A stretch of 64,000 nt of DNA. Source: CAITUY01 sp964611575. GTDB lineage: Bacteria > Verrucomicrobiota > Kiritimatiellia > CAIKKV01 > CAITUY01. A program made the translations under genes and the position numbers. Below the pieces are notes generated by a model, which did no database searches, was not told the origin of the DNA, and was given only the letters and a program-made list of their open reading frames with translations. The stretch spans positions 1-64,000 of the forward strand of contig CAZTAJ010000004.1 of assembly GCA_964611575.1 (NCBI GenBank). The letters run 5' to 3'. Position 1 is the first letter of the stretch; every line of letters starts with the position of its first letter. Positions 57,629-64,000 of this stretch are shown here, piece by piece.

Positions 57629-60600
57629 TCACTTGTTACCCGCCACGAAGTACCGGACCTGGTGGCGACCGATCTTCACCGTTAACCTGCCGTCTTCACA
57701 CGGAATCCGTTCGCCGCTCTCCAGATCCTGCACGTCAGCAATGTTGCACGACAAGATCTTTTGCCCTTCGATCGAGAAAGTCGTCTCAACGTCCTTCTCG
57801 TCGCCGTTCAGGAGTATCAGCACGGCCCGCTTTCCCTGGGGATGGACGTAGCCCCCGAGCAGCATCTTCTCCGGCAGCGGGGAGTGCCAGCCGCCGTCTT
57901 CCCAGCAGGGGACCAGTCGCGCGCCGTCGAAGAAGCCGACCTCTGTTTGCAGACGGTCCAGCATCTGCTGAACGTCCTTTTTCAGCGAGAAGTAGGTGAT
58001 GCGCATCCCCCGGTCGAAAAGAAGACAATACCCCAGCACCAGTCGCTCCGCGGTGCGGTTGTATGTCCTGTCGCTCTCATACGGCGGGAAGTTGGGAGAA
58101 ATCACCACGGGCGATTCGGGGCGCACGGTCAACGCCTGGAAGGCGTCCGGGGTGAATCCCGTGTCGATGTAGTCATGATTGGGGTTGGCGGTGTAGCTTC
58201 TGCCTTCAATGGCATACCCCATCTGAGTGAAAGACGGTTGCGGCTCGGAGACATTCATGCAATTGAACGGCGGCCGCCCGCACAGCCAGAGGGCCGTGGA
58301 GATGCGACGGAGCAGATCCCGCCGCCGGAAGACACCGGCCAACCCCTGAAGCGTGCCGTCATCGCGGCGGTAGGCGTCACCGGTCGCGTCGGTATCCACG
58401 GGGAAACGGATGAAATGCTCGAAATTGTCGTTGTAGGTTCCGTTGAAGCCCGACTTTTCGGCCGCCTGTGTGATATGCCAGATGAAGAAGTCCCGGTAAC
58501 TCTCTCCACCCGTGGACCAGAATTGCCCCAGCTTGTCGTCGATGTCCCAAATACGGGTGCCGCCCAGGTTCTTCTTCCCCTTCTTCTGCAGGCCATACAT
58601 CGTTGCCGAGTCCTTCAGCACGGCATCGTTGTCCCCCACCCCCAGTCCCCATTCGCCACGAAACGTCGGGAATTCGCGGCAGCCGGTGCCGACACAGGAG
58701 ATGGACCCGTACAGCTTCACCGGCCGGTCCTCACGCGCCGGCAGGGCCCAACGCATCGGGTAGTCGCTGGGTTCGCCGTTCTTGCAGATGCCCCGGTCCC
58801 TTGGCCCCAGCTTCATGTCGTGCAAGGCGTAGCGGAGTCCCTCATAGTCCTCATCGGTATACAACGTGAAGGTCGGCCAGCCGGTGCCAATGACGTAGTT
58901 ACCGGTCCAGTGGTTCGCGCAAAGCCCATTGGAGGTCATCATCCCCTTCCCCGTGGTGGCATCGGATTCCCACTGCAAGGCCCGATGGTTAGCAAACCGG
59001 GGCTTGGTGGGAGAGGCGAGTACGGCAAACACGATCTCGCGTGGGCTCCTGATTTCGGCAGGGGTGTTGACCAGACGCAGGCGCAACAGCAGCTTGCCGC
59101 CGTCGTCGCGCTCCAGTCGGACCAGACTTTCCTTGTCGCTGGTCACCCACCCCTTATCGCTCTCGGCGTACCACCATAGGCCGCGCGAGTAGTTGCCGAT
59201 ATACGCAGCGGGGATGAACGAGTTCCGGCAGTTGGCGACCATCGGCAGCGACGTGCTCTCCCACAGGATCCCCGAACCTTTCGGTATCGTAGCCTGCTTG
59301 TAGATCTCGCCCCTTTCAAACCTCATGAGATTGGCTGCCGAATCGAAGGGAATGACCAGGTCCAGGCTGTTCACCTTCGCCCCGGATGACGGCGGCGTGA
59401 GCCTGAGTTTGACCCGGTACCAGCCATCGTACTCCATGGTCCCGGCGATCTCACACGTGAGATCCCCGATCGTTCCTTCCGCCGAAACCGTCGCGGCATA
59501 GCCGTCGGTGTCCTCCAGTCTGGCTTTTGGACAGGACCCCTGGAACTGGTAGCGCTCGAATTCCGCAGGAACTTTCTGCCCCTTCACTCGAACCACTTGT
59601 GTGCGGGTGACTGGCGTCAGGACCTTCTTCTCCCCCTTGATGTCGGCAATCAGGGTCATCGGGCCCGCCAGGATCTCCCGACCCTCGGCCTTGATTGAAA
59701 CCGGCAGCCCGTTTTCCCCGAGATCGTACTCCCGCCCCCACACGCCGATCCTGGTCCCGTCAGTGGTGACCGGTATCCAGGGGGGAATGATCACCTTCTC
59801 CTTGCCGATCGTGTTGTGCTCCCATGGGAAACGGTCACGGACAATCTCCCGCTTCTCGACATCGACCGTCTCATCGCCATTCTGCAGTTCGATCACCAGC
59901 GTGTAACGGCCGGCCGGCAGAGGCTGCGTCAGTTCGGCCAGAACGCGTCCTTTCTGTTCGGACAGATCGGCCGCGGCCTGTCCATACACGGTGCCGTCTT
60001 TGTCCACCAGGCGCACGCACATGCTTTTGGCCGCGATGATCTTGTCCGCCTTCTGCGGATCATCGGACAGTGCTCGATCGATACGTGTATCCACCCAGGT
60101 TTCCAGTTTGTTGTAGTAAGGATAGAACGCATGGCGATAGGTGGCGTGGGCCGGGAAAGCGATCTTGCGGGATGACCGCCAAAGCTCCATCTTTTTGTTG
60201 AAATCGCTCCGCGCATACCCCTTGAAGGGGAGACTGACCGAATAGAGTTCATACGGGGCACCGGGCCTGTTCTCATACACCCGAAGGGCCAGGAGATTGT
60301 CTTCCCGCGGTTTGAAAGCCGCCCGTCCGGCATCAAACTCAAACCCCTCGCCCGGCAACAGGATCTTCTTCAGGGTGTTGGTCAGGAGTTCTGTCCCGCC
60401 TGAGGTGACCGTCAGGTCGACGCAGTACTCCTGTTTGCCGTTGTGTCCCTTGTTGAACACGGTGCTCTTGTAATGCAGGTTGCCGATATTGACGTTGCCC
60501 AGCCACCCCCCGAGATAGACGGGGGCCGTGGCCTCGAAGAGGACCTCCCCGAAGCGGTCCCACTCGGTCAGCCCGGCCGGCGCCCAGGAGATATACGAAA

Positions 60601-61267
60601 ACCCGTCACGCCCCCCCGCGGAACAACGGGCAAGCTGCAGGAGCATCCGCTTCCCTTCCAGCGAGGGGGTGTCTATCTGTTTCAGCGGGATGCTGATCTC
60701 CGTGATCCACCGGATTGAATCGGCCCAGTAGTTCATGAAGGAACACTTGACCTCGGCCCCGCTCGACCAGTCCAGACGGTCCTGACCGGGCTCGGCGTTG
60801 CGGATGATGTCGTACAGCGCTCCTTTCGGGTTCACCGCCAGCATGAAGTACTTCTGCGTTCCCGCCCGCTCCCTGGGGTTGAAACTGAACTGGATCACCA
60901 CATGGTCATCCTTCAAAATCGCCGGATCGTCATTGGCGACGGCCGTGGCAATGAACGCCGCGCTTTTCGGCTGGATGCAGACGGCCATGAAATAGAGGCG
61001 CTGATCGTCATAGTTGATCCGCCAGCGGACATCCAGTCCGCTGGATTCGCTCACCAGGCCGGCGGGGGCGTTGACCATGCCGACCAGGCCGCAGGCCCCC
61101 TTCCATTCCGGATCGGAGACAGACGCATCCATCCGGTAGACCTTTTCGTGGAGACGATCCCGGGTGACCCTCAGGAACGGAGGCTGCCCCGGCGCAGAAG
61201 CCGCAGTCACAACGCAACCGATGGTGGATATGACAGCGGTCAGCCAGGAACAAATGCCTCGATGCAT
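57629..61267 (-). CDS. Very large secreted GH123/DUF6067-like protein with N-terminal CBM9-like domain
   Basis: 1212 residues from the ATG at 61267, which overlaps the upstream gene's TGA by one base; AAGGAG lies 11 bases upstream. The signal peptide is SWLTAVISTIGCVVTAASA. Residues about 30-240 match a CBM9-like domain (DASVSDPEWKGACGL ... WRINYDDQRLYFMAVCIQ ... WITEISIPLKQID). Sandwich domains follow (GRYTLVIELQNGDETVDVEK near 530; IGVWGREYDLGENGLPVSIK near 575). The C-terminal half is a glycosidase barrel with DYPMRWALPAREDRP, FNGTYNDNFEHFIRFP near 950 and NCMNVSEPQPSFTQMGY. This arrangement resembles GH123-type hexosaminidase relatives. Activity unproven. It is a tandem paralogue of the partial gene upstream. 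Confidence 0.6.
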   Translation of the reverse strand: MHRGICSWLTAVISTIGCVVTAASAPGQPPFLRVTRDRLHEKVYRMDASVSDPEWKGACGLVGMVNAPAGLVSESSGLDVRWRINYDDQRLYFMAVCIQPKSAAFIATAVANDDPAILKDDHVVIQFSFNPRERAGTQKYFMLAVNPKGALYDIIRNAEPGQDRLDWSSGAEVKCSFMNYWADSIRWITEISIPLKQIDTPSLEGKRMLLQLARCSAGGRDGFSYISWAPAGLTEWDRFGEVLFEATAPVYLGGWLGNVNIGNLHYKSTVFNKGHNGKQEYCVDLTVTSGGTELLTNTLKKILLPGEGFEFDAGRAAFKPREDNLLALRVYENRPGAPYELYSVSLPFKGYARSDFNKKMELWRSSRKIAFPAHATYRHAFYPYYNKLETWVDTRIDRALSDDPQKADKIIAAKSMCVRLVDKDGTVYGQAAADLSEQKGRVLAELTQPLPAGRYTLVIELQNGDETVDVEKREIVRDRFPWEHNTIGKEKVIIPPWIPVTTDGTRIGVWGREYDLGENGLPVSIKAEGREILAGPMTLIADIKGEKKVLTPVTRTQVVRVKGQKVPAEFERYQFQGSCPKARLEDTDGYAATVSAEGTIGDLTCEIAGTMEYDGWYRVKLRLTPPSSGAKVNSLDLVIPFDSAANLMRFERGEIYKQATIPKGSGILWESTSLPMVANCRNSFIPAAYIGNYSRGLWWYAESDKGWVTSDKESLVRLERDDGGKLLLRLRLVNTPAEIRSPREIVFAVLASPTKPRFANHRALQWESDATTGKGMMTSNGLCANHWTGNYVIGTGWPTFTLYTDEDYEGLRYALHDMKLGPRDRGICKNGEPSDYPMRWALPAREDRPVKLYGSISCVGTGCREFPTFRGEWGLGVGDNDAVLKDSATMYGLQKKGKKNLGGTRIWDIDDKLGQFWSTGGESYRDFFIWHITQAAEKSGFNGTYNDNFEHFIRFPVDTDATGDAYRRDDGTLQGLAGVFRRRDLLRRISTALWLCGRPPFNCMNVSEPQPSFTQMGYAIEGRSYTANPNHDYIDTGFTPDAFQALTVRPESPVVISPNFPPYESDRTYNRTAERLVLGYCLLFDRGMRITYFSLKKDVQQMLDRLQTEVGFFDGARLVPCWEDGGWHSPLPEKMLLGGYVHPQGKRAVLILLNGDEKDVETTFSIEGQKILSCNIADVQDLESGERIPCEDGRLTVKIGRHQVRYFVAGNK

Positions 61268-64000
61268 CACCGGCCCTGCTCCTTCGGCATCGGTTCGACG
61301 GCTTTCGCTCCACTCACCGCGTAGGGGGCGCCGTCCTGCGGGCGACCCAGCGGCCAGGCTTTCTGGATGAAGACGTACGCCTCCATGCGGCTCGGAGGGA
61401 GCCGCAGATTCAAGGTCACCCCGTTGGGACCGGTCACCTCGCGGACGCCCAGATTCGGGTCCCTGCCACCCTGGCCCTTGGCCCCGGCAAGGGTGAACCG
61501 GGTGAGATGCTGAATCTCCCACTCGCCGTCCAGGTTGTAGCCGAGCCCGCGCCAGTCGGGCGCCAGGATGGCCGACAGGTCCTTCTCGCCCCAGTTGGCG
61601 ACGTAGAAGATCAGGCGCCGGGCCGAGCGCCAGGCCGTGATCTGGAGAGCGGGGTCCGTGTGCCGGAACCATCGCGAGGTCCGCCACGGCGGGATCACCT
61701 CCCACTCCACGGCCGGATCCATGGTGCGCGTCATCGCCGGGGGAAACGTGCTGAAAGGCTCGTCGGTGAAGACCCCGCCGGGAATGGTCCCGCCCACACT
61801 CGTGATACCCCACATCGCCAACTCGGCCTGGTTGGTCTCGAACCGGTCGTCCTTGTCCGGCACCGCCGCGTGCCACATGTTGTTAAGCTGGAATACCGGC
61901 ATGCCCCAGGCCAGCGAGTGGTATAGCATCATCTTTTCGCCGAGATAGCGGATGACCGGCGCGGGGCCCTTCTCCGGGATCGGGCAGGGAATGTGCTCGC
62001 CCTCGATGCGTTCCTCGACAAAGGGGAAGAGGTGAATCCACTGGTGCGGAGCCGATGTGTGGAAGGTGTTACAGGACGGCCGCCCGAGTTCCCAGGGCAC
62101 CAGCGCGCAGCGTTTGAAGAACTCCCGCAGCGCAAAGAGGCCGAACCCCGGCTGCACCCGGCCGTCGTCCATGACGTAGCCCATGCCCGCGTCCACGTCA
62201 TCCCCGAACGGCGCCGCCACGCAGTCGAAGTAATAGGCGTCAATCCCATAGGGAATGCTGAGCCATTTGGACATGTGGAAGGCGGTGAACCGGCGGTACG
62301 ATTCGGGGAAGATGGCCGTTTCCCAGTCGGGGTAGCCGAAGGGAATCTCGGCCTTGGAGCCGGTCTCGATGTGGATCGCGCAGTGGTCGTTCAGCGAGCC
62401 GCGCGCCAGATCGACGCCGTACGGCGGCTTGCCGCCATGCACGTAAGGCGTGGAGGCGAACTGGGACCACTTGTCGTAATCGACGCAATCCACCGTGCGC
62501 GGCGCATTCTCGGTCGCGCCGCGGCCCGACTTGACCACGTTGACCATGGTCCACTGGCGCTGCCGGTACTCCGGCCGGCTGCCCTTGCCCGGCGGCGGGA
62601 AAGGCCGGCCCGGCGTGGCCTCGAGCGCAAAGACCACCGTGCGGTCCGATCCCAACTGGAACGGCTCGCCCACAAGGTTCAGCACAAAGGCGCGCGTCGT
62701 CCGATCCTCCGACCCGACCACCTGCACCGCCGGAACCTTGCCCGAAGGCACCCACCCCTTGTCGTTGTCGCCAAAGAACAGCACGCCGTTCTCCAGCGTG
62801 CCGACCCATACCGACGGCACAAAGCTGCCGACCGTCATAGGCAGTTGCGTCTCTGGTTCGCTGCTGGCCCACTGCACGCCCGAGCGGTCCGCGAGCCTTC
62901 GCGCGACATGCGTGGAGGTGATCTTCGGCAGCGTGATCCAGGGCACGGCGTCCCAGGCATAGGGAATCACCAGCCGCAGGGAGTCCATGGCAACGGGCTT
63001 GTCCTTGGCGGCCGGGCCGTAGGTGATGGCGAGTTTCAGCATGCCGTCGCACTCGAACCAGGTGTCCACTGCGAAACGGACGCCGCCCATCTCGAAGGTC
63101 CCCTGCCCCTGCACTCGGACCTCGTTCTGCTCGCGCACGGCGAACCCGCCGCCGCCCGTGGTGTCCGACCGGCACGCCTGGCCGTTGAGGGTACCCTCGA
63201 TCCGCACCGGGCCCGTCAGCACGCCGGTCTGCGTCCAGCCGCCCCATACGCGCGGAAGCCGCGACGGGTCGGTGTTCTGGACGATCTGCGCCGGGAGCCC
63301 GTTCGCGCCCATGCGGTACTCGCGGTTCCAGCACGCCAGGGTGCTGGTGGTCCGATCGTAGCGGCAGGGCGTGAACCAGGGCAGCCGCTGGTCCGACGTG
63401 CCCGCCAGGCAGGTCTCCCACGGGTAGTCCTTGACCTCGCAGGTATAGGTGTCCTGGGCAATGGGCTGGCCCGACTTGTCGGTGATCACGATATCGGCGG
63501 TGTAGGCCCCCGCCTTGAGGACGATGTTGGAAGCCGCGGAGGTGAAGTAGTCGTCAAACGCCGGTGTCTGGAGGGCCAGGACCGTCCGGCCCGCGGCGTC
63601 CTTCAACGCCATGCGCGCGCCCGTCGCCTCGCCGCGCCGCGGCAAGGTGAAACTATCCACGTCCAGCCGGAGTTTGCCCTGCGTCTTGTAGTAGCGCACA
63701 TCGTAGGCAAACGCCCGGGGCGCCGCCGTGTATTTCAGCTCGTCGGTATTCCAGAGCGGCTGCACATCCAGCCTGCGCCGGTAATACACGTCCTTGCCGG
63801 CGGTGTCGGACACCATGATCTCCACAACATAGGGATCGTAGACCTTGCGCGCCTCAGCCTTGCCGCCGGTCTTCTCCGCCTGGACCTGAGCCTCCTTGTC
63901 CACCTCCATCCGGAAGGTTGGATCGTAGGGCAGGCTCTTGAAGGCGAAAGCCTGCGCCGGCGCAAGGGACACCTTCTGGGCTAGGGACTTGAGTACGGTG
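61267..64000 (-). CDS. Large GH123/DUF6067-like protein, partial (5' end beyond right edge)
   Basis: About 910 codons visible; the frame is open to the window edge, so the true start is outside and the GTG at 63972 is internal. It is collinear with the C-terminal two-thirds of the downstream paralogue: GAYTADIVITDKSGQPIAQD, YPWETCLAGTSDQRLPWFTP, LACWNREYRMGANGLPAQIV, a sandwich domain, then the barrel with GIDAYYFDCVAAPFGDDVD near visible residue 600 and CNTFHTSAPHQWIHLFPFVE. The closing part is a small sandwich (LIFYVANWGEKDLSA). It would act on the same kind of glycan as its paralogue. The family call is by resemblance; the start, signal peptide and any CBM are not visible. Confidence 0.6.
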   Translation of the reverse strand, partial: TVLKSLAQKVSLAPAQAFAFKSLPYDPTFRMEVDKEAQVQAEKTGGKAEARKVYDPYVVEIMVSDTAGKDVYYRRRLDVQPLWNTDELKYTAAPRAFAYDVRYYKTQGKLRLDVDSFTLPRRGEATGARMALKDAAGRTVLALQTPAFDDYFTSAASNIVLKAGAYTADIVITDKSGQPIAQDTYTCEVKDYPWETCLAGTSDQRLPWFTPCRYDRTTSTLACWNREYRMGANGLPAQIVQNTDPSRLPRVWGGWTQTGVLTGPVRIEGTLNGQACRSDTTGGGGFAVREQNEVRVQGQGTFEMGGVRFAVDTWFECDGMLKLAITYGPAAKDKPVAMDSLRLVIPYAWDAVPWITLPKITSTHVARRLADRSGVQWASSEPETQLPMTVGSFVPSVWVGTLENGVLFFGDNDKGWVPSGKVPAVQVVGSEDRTTRAFVLNLVGEPFQLGSDRTVVFALEATPGRPFPPPGKGSRPEYRQRQWTMVNVVKSGRGATENAPRTVDCVDYDKWSQFASTPYVHGGKPPYGVDLARGSLNDHCAIHIETGSKAEIPFGYPDWETAIFPESYRRFTAFHMSKWLSIPYGIDAYYFDCVAAPFGDDVDAGMGYVMDDGRVQPGFGLFALREFFKRCALVPWELGRPSCNTFHTSAPHQWIHLFPFVEERIEGEHIPCPIPEKGPAPVIRYLGEKMMLYHSLAWGMPVFQLNNMWHAAVPDKDDRFETNQAELAMWGITSVGGTIPGGVFTDEPFSTFPPAMTRTMDPAVEWEVIPPWRTSRWFRHTDPALQITAWRSARRLIFYVANWGEKDLSAILAPDWRGLGYNLDGEWEIQHLTRFTLAGAKGQGGRDPNLGVREVTGPNGVTLNLRLPPSRMEAYVFIQKAWPLGRPQDGAPYAVSGAKAVEPMPKEQGR

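Noticed and set aside
1..64000. CRISPR arrays, tRNA or rRNA genes, phage genes, defence systems
   Set aside because: The gaps were read for regularly spaced repeats, cloverleaf-like sequences and known gene families; none was found. ExbBD with the vWA protein was considered as a Zorya-like defence set, but no nuclease or helicase partner is present.

Overview
The window is GC-rich, almost entirely coding, and reads nearly all on the minus strand. Only two genes are on the plus strand: a membrane-anchored response regulator at 47.9 kb and a ThiF-family enzyme at 51.2 kb. The gene content suggests a Gram-negative polysaccharide degrader of the PVC group, most like Kiritimatiellota, Lentisphaerota or Verrucomicrobiota. 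The reasons are many large secreted glycoside hydrolases and beta-helix proteins, GH71-like enzymes carrying calcium-binding DxDGDG repeats, uroporphyrinogen-decarboxylase-like proteins inside sugar loci, and no SusC/SusD pair. This placement is an inference; no rRNA or other phylogenetic marker is present.

Left region (1-30.8 kb): a long one-way carbohydrate locus. In transcription order it holds a LacI-family regulator, a promoter with a LacI-type operator, a GH71-like lipoprotein, a beta-helix protein, a second GH71-like enzyme, an unassigned glycosidase-like protein, a medium-chain dehydrogenase, a third GH71-like enzyme, a GH127-like protein, a URO-D-like protein, an SGNH hydrolase, a deletion pseudogene of a GH42-like enzyme, a GH78-like rhamnosidase, a second beta-helix protein, a 20-codon FAD-oxidoreductase remnant, the intact GH42-like paralogue, and a further GH42-like gene cut by the window edge. 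Two MITE-like inverted-repeat elements with related ends sit in the gaps. The GH78/beta-helix block is visibly less GC-rich than its surroundings and lies between two nearly identical GH42-like copies.

Centre (30.9-52.1 kb): a housekeeping block. One unit is gapA-pgk-tpiA-secG followed by an orphan family-5 solute-binding protein and dgt. A second unit is fmdB-type zinc ribbon, two uncharacterised proteins, argH, exbB, exbD, a TPR protein and a TM-anchored vWA protein. The last four overlap or nearly abut and look like one proton-motive-force-driven envelope machine. A third unit is aroA-cmk-sugar epimerase, next to tcdA.

Right region (52.1-64 kb): a second polysaccharide locus. A GntR/LacI-hybrid regulator is followed by a beta-helix protein, an SGNH hydrolase and a GH20-like enzyme. 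Upstream of it are two paralogous very large secreted proteins that resemble the GH123/DUF6067 group; the upstream one is cut by the right edge.

Together the outer loci encode depolymerisation and deacylation of a complex plant- or algal-type glycan, with intracellular finishing enzymes. No sugar importer is encoded in the window. No CRISPR array, tRNA, rRNA, phage or recognised defence system was found.
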